Assembly: GCF_003014755.1 (NCBI RefSeq)
Contig: NZ_PYAW01000002.1
Coordinates: forward strand, 1,054,001 to 1,118,000
From: Chitinophaga niastensis
GTDB lineage: Bacteria > Bacteroidota > Bacteroidia > Chitinophagales > Chitinophagaceae
DNA: 64,000 nt
Direction of reading: 5' to 3'
Shown: piece after piece, positions 8,914-17,213 of the stretch
How the letters are laid out: each line of letters starts with the position of its first letter
Numbering within the stretch: the first letter of the stretch is position 1
Made by a program: the position numbers and the translations under genes
Notes under the pieces: model-generated
The model's input: only the letters and a program-made list of their open reading frames with translations
What the model was told of the DNA's origin: nothing
Databases searched by the model: none

Positions 8914-9093
8914 ATGAAGAAGAAAAAACTCGAATTCAGCAAAAAATTAATGCTGAAAAAAGAAGCCCTCGTAGAACTGAATCAACAGGAAACATCCAAA
9001 TTAGTAGGCGGTATGCCATTGACCTGGTGGAGCACCTGCTGCGTGAACACCAATGAACTCACCTGCCCGGACGCTTGTGTGAGAACGCATTAA
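8914..9093 (+). CDS. lanA: Class I lanthipeptide precursor 3
   Basis: 59 residues. The leader MKKKKLEFSKKLMLKKEAL ends at LVGG; the core begins MPLTWWS and carries CCVNTNELTCPDACV, with four Cys and six Ser/Thr. A longer frame from 8866 is open, but the MKKKK Met at 8914 is conserved in precursors 4 and 5 and is the likely start. Only a degenerate relative of the leader hairpin can be seen upstream. It forms a recent tandem family with precursors 4 and 5. Confidence 0.87.
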   Translation: MKKKKLEFSKKLMLKKEALVELNQQETSKLVGGMPLTWWSTCCVNTNELTCPDACVRTH

Positions 9094-9100
9094 TAAATAA

Positions 9101-9137
9101 GCTGAACAACCGCCCCATGGCTATAGACAGGGGAGGA
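9101..9137 (+). repeat. Lanthipeptide leader hairpin element, copy 2
   Basis: 37-nt element. Stem CCGCCCC (9110-9116) pairs with GGGGAGG (9130-9136) with one mismatch around a 13-nt loop containing CTATAGACA, followed by a T-rich run before the ATG at 9160. Identical over its length to the copy at 9344-9380. Confidence 0.8.
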
Positions 9138-9159
9138 TTCTCATTTTTTTATTTACAGT

Positions 9160-9336
9160 ATGAAAAAGAAAAAACTCGAATTCAGCAAAAAATTGATGCT
9201 AAAAAAAGAAACCCTTGTTGAACTGAATCAACAGGAAGCATCCAAATTAGTAGGCGGTATAAGGACCATGTGGAGTGCCTGCTGTGTAAACACAAATGAA
9301 CCTACCTGTCCGGATGGTTGCGTTTTTACCCAGTAA
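9160..9336 (+). CDS. lanA: Class I lanthipeptide precursor 4
   Basis: 58 residues. The leader is nearly identical to precursors 3 and 5 and ends at LVGG. The core IRTMWSACCVNTNEPTCPDGCVFTQ is too long to treat as one motif but shares CCVxTxExTCPxxCV with precursors 3 and 5. It has four Cys and five Ser/Thr. The ATG is 23 nt after the hairpin element. Expected substrate of the downstream LanB, LanC and C39 exporter. Confidence 0.87.
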   Translation: MKKKKLEFSKKLMLKKETLVELNQQEASKLVGGIRTMWSACCVNTNEPTCPDGCVFTQ

Positions 9337-9343
9337 CAAATAA

Positions 9344-9380
9344 GCTGAACAACCGCCCCATGGCTATAGACAGGGGAGGA
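9344..9380 (+). repeat. Lanthipeptide leader hairpin element, copy 3
   Basis: Same 37-nt sequence as at 9101-9137. It is followed by a shorter T-rich spacer before the ATG at 9403. The stem and loop are unchanged, while the neighbouring spacer has diverged. Confidence 0.8.
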
Positions 9381-9402
9381 CGCTAATCTTTCCATTTATA
9401 GT

Positions 9403-9582
9403 ATGAAAAAGAAAAAACTTGAACTCAGCAAAAAATTAATGCTGAAAAAAGAAGCCATTGTAGAACTGAATCAACAGGAAACATCCAAATTAGTAGGTGG
9501 TATGCCATTGACCCGGTGGAGCGCCTGCTGCGTAGAAACAGATGAAACTACCTGTCCCGCAGGTTGTGTAAGAACTCATTAA
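9403..9582 (+). CDS. lanA: Class I lanthipeptide precursor 5
   Basis: 59 residues. The leader MKKKKLELSKKLMLKKEAI ends at LVGG. The core begins MPLTRWSACC and continues through VETDETTCPAGCV, with the shared CCVxTxExTCPxxCV pattern. Relative to precursor 3 it changes charge (Asn to Glu/Asp, Trp to Arg), suggesting functional diversification of the mature peptides. Confidence 0.87.
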   Translation: MKKKKLELSKKLMLKKEAIVELNQQETSKLVGGMPLTRWSACCVETDETTCPAGCVRTH

Positions 9583-9589
9583 TCAATAA

Positions 9590-9626
9590 GCTGAACAACC
9601 GCCCCATGGCTATAGACAGGGGAGGG
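9590..9626 (+). repeat. Lanthipeptide leader hairpin element, copy 4
   Basis: Matches the copies at 9101 and 9344 except for its last base. It precedes precursor 6, whose core is unrelated to precursors 3-5, so the element is conserved even where the gene behind it has diverged. Confidence 0.8.
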
Positions 9627-9648
9627 CCCTCATTTTTCTATTTACAGT

Positions 9649-9843
9649 ATGAAAAAGAAAAAAATTGATCTGAGCAAAAAACTGTTGCTCAACAAAGAAA
9701 CAGTAGCACAGCTGACTGTTGAACAACAAGATCAGCTGCTGGGTGGTTTTGCCACAGCTTTCTGTACAGATGATACCCGCCAGATTTCCAGCTGCAGAGC
9801 TACCAGTCCTGCTCCTGGCCGTCCTTGCTGCATGATACCTTGA
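9649..9843 (+). CDS. lanA: Class I lanthipeptide precursor 6
   Basis: 64 residues. The leader MKKKKIDLSKKLLLNKETV contains TVEQQDQ and ends at LLGG. The 31-residue core has four Cys, including a CC pair near the C-terminus, and seven Ser/Thr, the highest count of the set, plus a Pro-rich SPAPGRP stretch. The core shares no pattern with precursors 3-5. Last precursor before the modification genes. Confidence 0.87.
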   Translation: MKKKKIDLSKKLLLNKETVAQLTVEQQDQLLGGFATAFCTDDTRQISSCRATSPAPGRPCCMIP

Positions 9844-9919
9844 TAACAGCAGGTATGTGGGATCAATTAAGGAGCAGCTGACTGTATCAGCGCATGAGCA
9901 TCATCTGCATCCATTTCAT

Positions 9920-9951
9920 ACAACCGGGAAAGCAACTGCTTTTCCGGTTGT
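9920..9951 (+). terminator. Hairpin between precursors and lanC (attenuator candidate)
   Basis: A 14-bp stem (9920-9933 with 9938-9951; one position becomes G-U in RNA) closed by a 4-nt AACT loop, in the 130-bp gap between precursor 6 and lanC. There is no immediate long U-run; a T-rich stretch begins about 14 nt later. Many lantibiotic operons carry a leaky terminator or processing site here, so that precursor mRNA exceeds enzyme mRNA; that role is inferred. Confidence 0.55.
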
Positions 9952-9973
9952 ACACTTCAAATAGTTTTTGAAA

Positions 9974-11179
9974 ATGAATAATACAACATCACAGTTACAG
10001 CATATTTATAACGACATGATTCTCCTGCTCAGCCATGATAAATATGATCCGGGCTATAGCAACAGTTTGTTCAAAGGCCCATGGGGTGGATTACTGTTTA
10101 TGTTTTATTATGAACAATATGTGGATGAGCAGGCAGATAATGCTGCTGCACTGCTGGAAAAATTATACACCGCCTATGCACCGGAAGAAGGTAGCAATTA
10201 TTCTTTCTGCTCAGGACATACAGGCCCGTTCTGGTTATTGGATCATCTCAACAGACACGAATTCCTGGACATAAACGTGGATGACCTGGCAGCAGATTTT
10301 ATTACTTCAGCTATCGTACAAAGTAATTTTCATATCGCTAACAAAAATTTCGATTTCCTTCATGGAAGTGCCGGCATCTGTAATTTTTTACTGAGCTTCA
10401 CAAAAAGAACAGATGTTGTAGCACACCTGGAACACTTCGTGCATACAATCACTGAATTAAGCGAAATGACAGATAAAGGCAGAAGCCTGCCATTTTTTTT
10501 TACGCATGATAAGCCCCAGGGGATCTATGTAAACTCCTTCAGCCTCGCGCATGGTTCCTGTGCCGTATTAATTATACTGGCAAAAATATACGAGGCCGGC
10601 ATCGCCCGTGAAGCATGTAAACAACTTATTGCTGAAAGCATCACTTTTATCCTTCATCATAAAAATAAAGTTACTGCTGCGTCCCTGCATGCATTGTATC
10701 CGGCTATACTGGATGGTAAATCCAGCAGCAGCAGGCTGTCCTGGTGTTATGGTGATTTGAATGTAGCCATAGCCCTATGGCACTGTGGTAAAACATTGGC
10801 AGAAAAAAGCTGGATGGACGATGCCATAAATATCATGTATTACAATATCCGTCGCGATACAGATGAAACTGCCGGTATCATGGATAACTGCATCTGCCAT
10901 GGCTCCGGTGGTATCGCTGCATTCTACCGGAAATTCTGGTTCGAAACAAATGATATGGCTTTTTATAAATGCGCCACACACTGGCATAAAAGGGCGGTAG
11001 AAAAAATTTCCTTTTCAGAAGATGGAAGTCAACATGGTATTAAAGTATGGCAAGGAAAAGATAAACAATGGGATTATTCCTGGGATCTGCTGGACGGCGG
11101 CAGCGGCGTAGGATTATCACTGTTATCACACCTGCACCAGCAGCCATTATCATGGGATGAATGTTTTTTGCTCTCCTGA
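9974..11179 (+). CDS. lanC: LanC-like lanthionine cyclase
   Basis: About 401 residues from the ATG at 9974; a TTG two codons upstream is the only longer option. LanC family features are FSLAHGS, WCYGD and CICHGSGG, which supply the zinc ligands Cys258, Cys308 and His309 that activate core cysteines for Michael addition to dehydroamino acids. It lies between the precursor genes and lanB, whose longest frame overlaps its end by 23 nt. Cytoplasmic, expected to act with LanB on the six precursors. Length matches stand-alone class I cyclases. Confidence 0.9.
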   Translation: MNNTTSQLQHIYNDMILLLSHDKYDPGYSNSLFKGPWGGLLFMFYYEQYVDEQADNAAALLEKLYTAYAPEEGSNYSFCSGHTGPFWLLDHLNRHEFLDINVDDLAADFITSAIVQSNFHIANKNFDFLHGSAGICNFLLSFTKRTDVVAHLEHFVHTITELSEMTDKGRSLPFFFTHDKPQGIYVNSFSLAHGSCAVLIILAKIYEAGIAREACKQLIAESITFILHHKNKVTAASLHALYPAILDGKSSSSRLSWCYGDLNVAIALWHCGKTLAEKSWMDDAINIMYYNIRRDTDETAGIMDNCICHGSGGIAAFYRKFWFETNDMAFYKCATHWHKRAVEKISFSEDGSQHGIKVWQGKDKQWDYSWDLLDGGSGVGLSLLSHLHQQPLSWDECFLLS

Positions 11180-14100
11180 AAATATTTCCAATAAATTAAA
11201 TAAAGGATCACCTATGGCATTGTCACATACAGGATTCTTCTTATTAAGAAGTCCGCTTTTTCCTATAAACAGGTACAGGGAGGTCTTGCAGGGCAGTTTA
11301 CCCGAATTGGCGCACAACAATCCTTTATTCATCTATGCCCTGTACATCGCTTCAAAGGACCTGCTGAAGGAACTGGAAAGATATATCAGCGATCCCGCAG
11401 CCTTCAACCAGAAAAAGACAGATAAGTTGCGTAAGTCGCTGTACAAATACTGGGTGCGGGCATGTACCAGGAGTACGCCCTATGGCTTGTTTGCCGGGTG
11501 TACTACCGGAATTGTGGATAAGGCTACCAGTCTGCAGCTCAACAGTATCCACGATGCACACCAATACGTGCGCCTGGATATGGATTATTACACCAAAATA
11601 TGCAATCATATTCAGCAGCTGCCGGCTGTTAGTAATGTATTGTATTATTACCCCAATAACAGCATTTACAAAAGCGGCGATAAATACCGCTACGCAGAAT
11701 ATACCATCACCAACAACAGACGCAAATACCTGCTCACCGCTGTGGAAGATTCCGTGTTTATAGAGAAAATAATCCGTGAAACAGCAAGTGGCCTCACCAT
11801 ACCGGCTATGGTACAAATAATTCTTACGGAAGACAATACCATCCCGGAAGAAGAAGCTATAGCCTTTGTCAGGGAACTGATTGATGCGCAGCTCCTGATT
11901 GCTGATATTGAACCGAAAATAACAGGAACTGATAACCTGGAAGTTTTAATCAACCGCCTTTCATCTATTGAAGATGCAGCTGCATTGCGCGACGGACTTA
12001 TTGCCCTGCAACAGCTGTTTCAGCAGCAGGATTATGAACAAACACGGCTGGCTGCCATCCACCAAACCTGTGAAACAGCATTCCCTTTAAGTGCACCGAA
12101 AGATCTGTTGCAGATAGATTTGTTTAAGACAGCCTCGCAATGCACCATGGGAGAAACACTCATGCAGGGTATTGTTACACAGGTAAATAGTTTGCTGGCG
12201 CTCTGTCACGGCTATACGAAAGGGCAGTCAGATATGTCCGGTTTTGCCACCCGTTTCCGGGAACTGTATGAATCGCAGGAAATGCCACTGAACCTGGTGC
12301 TGGATGGAGAAACAGGTATCGGTTATGGTGCCGGCATTGAAAGCACCGTGCATGCTCCTTTTGTGGAAGATGTGGCTAGTGCAGCACCTGCTGAAAATAC
12401 AACGGTGAACTGGTCGCTGCTGCAACAGTTAGCCCTCGATAAATACGAGGAGTTTCTCCGTGAAGGCAAAGACACGGTGATGATAACAGATGAAGACCTT
12501 AACAGGCTGGGAGATCCGGAAACCGTACAAATGGCCAGCAGCGTTTATTTGTTTGGCACTTTGCTGGCTCCGGCTGCCGGAGAGGCAGACAAAGGTAATT
12601 ACTTATTTGCCTTACATTCAATGGGAGGCCCCTCTGCGGCCAATTTATTGGGCCGCTTCTGCAACGGCGATATACAACTGGCAGAAAAAGTGAAAACAGT
12701 ACTGGAAGCCGAGGCTGCTGCCAATCCGGATGTGGTGCTGGCGGAAGTAGTGCATTTCCCGGAAGCACGGGCTACCAATGTGTTAATAAGGCCAGCCTTG
12801 CGTCCTTTTGAAATTCCTTATATTGGTGTTGCCGGTGTTGCCGGGGCTTACCAGATACCTGTATCTGATCTGATGGTGTCTGTAAGAAATAATGAAGTAG
12901 TTTTAAGAAGCAGGCGTTTGAATAAACGGGTAATTCCACGTTTAAGTTCTGCGCATAACTATAGCTTTAACAGTCTGCCCATTTATAAGTTTTTATGCGA
13001 CCTGCAACACCAGTCTGTAGTATCCAGCCTGCACTGGGATTGGGGCGTTTTCGCTTCGAGGCAACGCCTGCCACGCGTAATGTATAAAAACATTATCGTA
13101 AGCCGGGCATGCTGGACCATGATTGCCAAAGACATTGAACAGCTGGGTGAAGACGAAGCCGCGCAATTACTTTTCTTTGAGCAATACAGGGCTAAACAGG
13201 AAATGCCCGAAAAAGTATTGTTGTCAGAAGCAGATAATGAATTAGTGATAGACCTTACACAACCGGCAAGTATACAAGTGCTGCTGGATCAGATACGCAA
13301 GTCATCTACCGTGAAACTGAAAGAGTTTTTATTTGAAGAAAAAGGCGGAGTGGTACGTGATCATGAAGACAATATATATGCCCATGAATTATTGATTCCG
13401 CTAACCTGTACGCTGACGTCGGACAAGCCGCGTCCTGTTGCCGGAAAGGATATGGATATTTCTATGGCACGGCTTACACCCCGCAATTTTGCTCCCGGAA
13501 GTGAATGGTTATATGTAAAAATTTATTGCGGCTTCATGATAGCAGAAGAACTATTATCCGGTTATTTTGCAGAGCAGGTACCGGAATGGCAGGAAGATGG
13601 TTTGTTTGAGCAGTTTTTCTTTCTGCGTTATGGCGACCCGCAACCTCATATAAGATTAAGATTTTTAAATAGTGCCCATCCGTCTAATAACGATGTGCTC
13701 CTGCACCTGATAGAAACAGCACTGCAAAAATATATACGCACCGGCCAGGTGCAAAAAATACAATGTGATACCTACGTGCGTGAAATAGAACGTTATGGTG
13801 CAGACACCATCATGTATAGTGAGCAGCTGTTCTGTGCCGACAGCATCGCGGTGCTGGGCATATTAAATATGCTGGAAGGGGCCGAAGGAGAGATGTACCG
13901 GTGGAAGCTGGCTATGCGGGGGGTAGATATAATGCTGGATGATTTTGGTCTTACCCTAACGGAAAGAAAGCAATTGCTGGCCACTTTGCGGGAAAGTTTT
14001 ACCACCGAATTTGGCGGCGCAAAATTATTACATAAATTACTCAACGATAAATACAGAAAACATCAGCAGGAAATTTTATCTTTTATGAATATTGCAGCAG

Positions 14101-14363
14101 ATGAAGCCAATGAGATTACGGAAGTAACCGATTTGTACCGGCAGCGGTCTGCTGTTACAGCAGCGGCGATAGCTGAGATCAGGCAGTTAACTGATGAAGA
14201 CAGCCTGCAGGGAGGGCGTTACCTGAGCATCATCGCCAGTCATATACACATGTTCCTCAACAGAATATTTGTAGCTAAACAACGGAAACATGAACTGGTA
14301 CTGTATCATTTCCTGGAAAAATATTATTTATCACAATTAGCAATGGTAGCAACGGCAAAATAA
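11157..14363 (+). CDS. lanB: LanB full-length lanthipeptide dehydratase
   Basis: 1068 residues. The N-terminal glutamylation region opens with GFFLLRSPLFPINRY and contains the TPYGLFAGCT motif. The C-terminal ~280 residues (from about 780, SEWLYVKIYCG, FFFLRYGDPQPHIRLRF) form the SpaB_C elimination domain. Such enzymes use glutamyl-tRNA(Glu) to glutamylate Ser/Thr of the core and then eliminate glutamate. The fused form contrasts with the split LanB reported for pinensin from Chitinophaga pinensis. The start may be the ATG at 11214 (MALSHTG), which leaves a 34-nt gap after lanC and begins nearer the conserved motif. Stop overlaps the transporter start (TAATG). Confidence 0.92.
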   Translation: MNVFCSPENISNKLNKGSPMALSHTGFFLLRSPLFPINRYREVLQGSLPELAHNNPLFIYALYIASKDLLKELERYISDPAAFNQKKTDKLRKSLYKYWVRACTRSTPYGLFAGCTTGIVDKATSLQLNSIHDAHQYVRLDMDYYTKICNHIQQLPAVSNVLYYYPNNSIYKSGDKYRYAEYTITNNRRKYLLTAVEDSVFIEKIIRETASGLTIPAMVQIILTEDNTIPEEEAIAFVRELIDAQLLIADIEPKITGTDNLEVLINRLSSIEDAAALRDGLIALQQLFQQQDYEQTRLAAIHQTCETAFPLSAPKDLLQIDLFKTASQCTMGETLMQGIVTQVNSLLALCHGYTKGQSDMSGFATRFRELYESQEMPLNLVLDGETGIGYGAGIESTVHAPFVEDVASAAPAENTTVNWSLLQQLALDKYEEFLREGKDTVMITDEDLNRLGDPETVQMASSVYLFGTLLAPAAGEADKGNYLFALHSMGGPSAANLLGRFCNGDIQLAEKVKTVLEAEAAANPDVVLAEVVHFPEARATNVLIRPALRPFEIPYIGVAGVAGAYQIPVSDLMVSVRNNEVVLRSRRLNKRVIPRLSSAHNYSFNSLPIYKFLCDLQHQSVVSSLHWDWGVFASRQRLPRVMYKNIIVSRACWTMIAKDIEQLGEDEAAQLLFFEQYRAKQEMPEKVLLSEADNELVIDLTQPASIQVLLDQIRKSSTVKLKEFLFEEKGGVVRDHEDNIYAHELLIPLTCTLTSDKPRPVAGKDMDISMARLTPRNFAPGSEWLYVKIYCGFMIAEELLSGYFAEQVPEWQEDGLFEQFFFLRYGDPQPHIRLRFLNSAHPSNNDVLLHLIETALQKYIRTGQVQKIQCDTYVREIERYGADTIMYSEQLFCADSIAVLGILNMLEGAEGEMYRWKLAMRGVDIMLDDFGLTLTERKQLLATLRESFTTEFGGAKLLHKLLNDKYRKHQQEILSFMNIAADEANEITEVTDLYRQRSAVTAAAIAEIRQLTDEDSLQGGRYLSIIASHIHMFLNRIFVAKQRKHELVLYHFLEKYYLSQLAMVATAK

Positions 14364-16558
14364 TGGCATTTTCTTTCTACAAACAAATGGACGCAATGGA
14401 CTGCGGACCTACCTGTTTACGCATGGTAGCAAAGCATTATGGCCGCAGCTATTCCCTGGAGTACCTGCGGGAGCAGGCAAACATTACCCGCGAAGGTGTG
14501 AGCTTACTGGGAATCAGCGAGGCCGCCGAAAAAATAGGTTTCCGTACCAATGCGGTGAAGATCAGCTTTGAACAGCTGGATGAAAACGTGGAATTACCCT
14601 GTATCCTGCATTGGAATCAGCAGCATTTTGTAGTGTTGCCACCGCAGGAATACAACCGGCATAAAAAAAATGATAAAATCCTGGTAGCTGATCCCGGACA
14701 TGGAATAGTGAAAGTTGATAAGGAAACTTTTTTACGTTGCTGGCAGGGCAATAATAATTTCGGGGTAGTATTGATGCTGGAACCCGGTGACGCTTTTTAT
14801 CAGCAAAAAGGCACCTCATCTGCACATACCGGTTTCCGGTTTTTATTCAAATACCTGCGCCCTTACCGCAAATATGTGGTGCAGCTATTTCTGAGCGTGC
14901 TGCTGGCAAGTGCATTGTCGCTGATAACTCCTTTCCTCACGCAAAGCCTGGTTGATTATGGTATCAACCGGCAGAATGTTGGATTTGTATACCTGGTATT
15001 GATTTCACAGCTGTTGTTATTTGCCGGCACTACCGCTATTGAAATGATCAGAAGCTGGATACTGCTGCACATGAACAGCCGTATCAATATCAATATCATC
15101 TCTGATTTTCTGATCAAATTAATGAAGCTGCCTATCCGGTTCTTCGACACCAAAATGATAGGTGATATCCATCAACGCATCGGCGACCATGCACGCATAC
15201 AGAGTTTTTTAACCGGAACTACGCTTTCAACGCTATTCTCTTTTGTGAACCTGTTTGTATTTACCATCGTGCTGGGTATTTATAGCCTGAAGATATTATT
15301 GGTATTTGTATGTTTCAGTGCTGCCGCCATTATCTGGATATTCTTTTTCCTTCGCCGCCGTAAAGCACTCGATTATAAACGTTTTCAACGTATGAGTGAT
15401 AATGAGAACATCCTCTTTGAATTAATTACCGGCATGCAGGAGATCAAGCTGAATAACTGCGAAACAGCGAGGCGTTGGGAATGGGAGCACGTGCAGGCGG
15501 GCCTGTATAAAATAAGTGTGAAAAGCCTGGCACTGGGCCAATACCAGCAATTAGGATCCGTGTTTTTTAATCAGCTGAAAAATATCCTGATCTCTTTTAT
15601 CAGTGCCCGGGAGGTGATGAACGGACATCTCACACTGGGAATGATGTTATCAGTCAGTTATATCATCGGGCAAATGAATAGCCCACTGGAGCAATTACTG
15701 ACATTTGTACAGTCGGCGCAGGATGCCAGGATTAGCCTTGACAGGCTGGGAGAAATACATAACCGTGAGGAGGAAGAAACAGGTGAACAAATGGTGGTAT
15801 CTCCACAAAACAAAAGTAGCAAGGATATTCATCTTCAGCAGGTGTCCTTTCAATATGGCGGGAAACAATCACCTTATGTGTTGAGAGATATTGACCTTAT
15901 CATTCCGGAAGGAAAGGTGACGGCTATTGTGGGCACCAGTGGCAGCGGCAAAACCACGCTTATGAAATTGCTCCTGCAGTTTTATGAACCCACAGAAGGG
16001 GAGCTGTTGGTAGGTAACCAGGAACTCCGGCGGCTCTCTCCCAAATGGTGGCGCCGTCAATGCGGTAACGTGATGCAGGATGGATTCATTTTTTCAGGAA
16101 CCATCGCTAAAAATATTGCTATCAGTGATGAAAAGATAAATAATAACCGCTTGATCCATGCCGCAGAAGCAGCTAATATCCGTGACTTTATTGAGGAACT
16201 TCCACTGGGATATCAAACCAAAATAGGCAATTCAGGCAGTGGCATCAGCGCCGGTCAGAAGCAACGTATCCAGATAGCCAGGGCTATTTATAAAGATCCG
16301 CATTACCTTTTCTTCGACGAAGCTACCAGCGCCCTGGATGCCAATAATGAACGGGTGATTATGGATAACCTGGAACAGTTCTTTAAAGGAAAAACAGTGG
16401 TCGTTATTGCTCACCGGTTAAGTACTGTAAAGAATGCGGATCAGATCATTGTACTTGAAAAAGGATGTATTGTGGAAACAGGTACACATGCAGAACTGAC
16501 TGCTCATCGCGGAAGTTATTTTGAATTAGTAAAAAATCAATTGGAACTGGGAGGTTAA
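14363..16558 (+). CDS. lanT: C39 peptidase-containing ABC exporter (processing and export)
   Basis: 731 residues. The N-terminal C39 peptidase domain has catalytic Cys14 (DCGPTC), His88 (QQHFVVL) and Asp110 (ADPGHG), expected to cut after the Gly-Gly of the precursors. A six-helix ABC transmembrane domain follows (about 160-440), then a nucleotide-binding domain with Walker A GTSGSGKTT (about 523), signature SAGQKQRIQIAR, Walker B YLFFDEATSALD and switch His in AHRLS. All active residues are intact. Start ATG overlaps the lanB stop by one base. No separate LanP protease is present, consistent with leader removal by this exporter. Confidence 0.93.
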   Translation: MAFSFYKQMDAMDCGPTCLRMVAKHYGRSYSLEYLREQANITREGVSLLGISEAAEKIGFRTNAVKISFEQLDENVELPCILHWNQQHFVVLPPQEYNRHKKNDKILVADPGHGIVKVDKETFLRCWQGNNNFGVVLMLEPGDAFYQQKGTSSAHTGFRFLFKYLRPYRKYVVQLFLSVLLASALSLITPFLTQSLVDYGINRQNVGFVYLVLISQLLLFAGTTAIEMIRSWILLHMNSRININIISDFLIKLMKLPIRFFDTKMIGDIHQRIGDHARIQSFLTGTTLSTLFSFVNLFVFTIVLGIYSLKILLVFVCFSAAAIIWIFFFLRRRKALDYKRFQRMSDNENILFELITGMQEIKLNNCETARRWEWEHVQAGLYKISVKSLALGQYQQLGSVFFNQLKNILISFISAREVMNGHLTLGMMLSVSYIIGQMNSPLEQLLTFVQSAQDARISLDRLGEIHNREEEETGEQMVVSPQNKSSKDIHLQQVSFQYGGKQSPYVLRDIDLIIPEGKVTAIVGTSGSGKTTLMKLLLQFYEPTEGELLVGNQELRRLSPKWWRRQCGNVMQDGFIFSGTIAKNIAISDEKINNNRLIHAAEAANIRDFIEELPLGYQTKIGNSGSGISAGQKQRIQIARAIYKDPHYLFFDEATSALDANNERVIMDNLEQFFKGKTVVVIAHRLSTVKNADQIIVLEKGCIVETGTHAELTAHRGSYFELVKNQLELGG

Positions 16559-16563
16559 CAATT

Positions 16564-17118
16564 ATGTCAAAAAATAAAGCCGCAATAACAGCATTCCTGA
16601 ACGGAATAACACAGTCGGATGGCCACCAGCGCCATGCATCACTGGAAGAGGTACGTAGTGAAGAAGTGCAGGAGATCATGGGTAAAATGCCACCCTGGAT
16701 TGTGCGCAGTGGCATCACACTGATAGGCATCCTGGTATTGTGTGCTTTTGGCAGCGCCTGGTTTTTCCGCTATCCGGAAGTCGTTCCCGCTAATGTTGTT
16801 ATCACACCGTATATGCAGACATATGCCGTGCGTGGGGATGTAGCAGCTGCAGACACCTGGAAAATTAAGGCCGGACAAAAAGTATTGATCAAATTAACCG
16901 CCTATCCTTATGACGAATTCGGGATGTTGCAAGGCACTGTTACATCGCGTGCAGGTGTAATGACTGATAGTACCTTCTACGTGGAAATAAAACTGGATAA
17001 TAACCTGTTTACCAGCACCGGCAAAGAAATTCCTCCTCAATTCAGGCTGGAAGGAAAGGCGGAAATTCTGCAGGAAGACAGGAGCATACTACAGCGACTA
17101 TTCGGGAAATTATTTTGA
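16564..17118 (+). CDS. Shortened HlyD-type periplasmic adaptor
   Basis: 184 residues against roughly 400 for usual HlyD-family adaptors. It keeps a cytoplasmic N-terminal segment, one transmembrane helix (about 45-68) and the membrane-proximal beta-barrel region (AGQKVLIKLTAYPYDEFGMLQGTV, split here by function not by motif). The lipoyl and coiled-coil hairpin parts that contact a TolC-like channel are missing. The frame is open and clean, five bases after the exporter stop, so it does not look like decay. It may assist the exporter at the inner membrane only. No TolC-like gene is in the window. Confidence 0.75.
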   Translation: MSKNKAAITAFLNGITQSDGHQRHASLEEVRSEEVQEIMGKMPPWIVRSGITLIGILVLCAFGSAWFFRYPEVVPANVVITPYMQTYAVRGDVAAADTWKIKAGQKVLIKLTAYPYDEFGMLQGTVTSRAGVMTDSTFYVEIKLDNNLFTSTGKEIPPQFRLEGKAEILQEDRSILQRLFGKLF

Positions 17119-17160
17119 GGGTTATATCTTTCCTGACATAGGGTTGTCAGTATGCACTAT

Positions 17161-17168
17161 TAAATTTG
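17161..17168 (+). promoter_or_regulatory. Candidate -7 box for the AraC-family gene
   Basis: TAAATTTG fits the Bacteroidota -7 consensus TAnnTTTG, 45 bp before the AraC start. A TTG lies only 14 nt upstream instead of about 19, so support is weak. Confidence 0.35.
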
Positions 17169-17213
17169 AGCCATATTGGGAAATCATCTTCATTAATGGC
17201 TTAACTTAGACGA

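Larger units (their letters stand above)
8914..9648 (+). repeat. Tandem triplication of a ~245-bp precursor unit
   Basis: Three consecutive units starting at 8914, 9160 and 9403 (lengths 246, 243 and 246). Each contains a precursor gene followed by the leader hairpin element. Leaders are nearly identical while cores differ at several positions, the pattern of duplication followed by core diversification. Confidence 0.85.

Noticed and set aside
9101..9626. CRISPR-like array from three regularly spaced identical ~37-nt repeats
   Set aside because: The spacing of ~245 bp contains intact homologous precursor genes; the regularity comes from tandem gene duplication and no cas genes are present.
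16564..17118. Pseudogene call for the short HlyD-like gene
   Set aside because: The frame is clean with both ends matching family segments and operon spacing is intact, so a functional reduced form is likelier.
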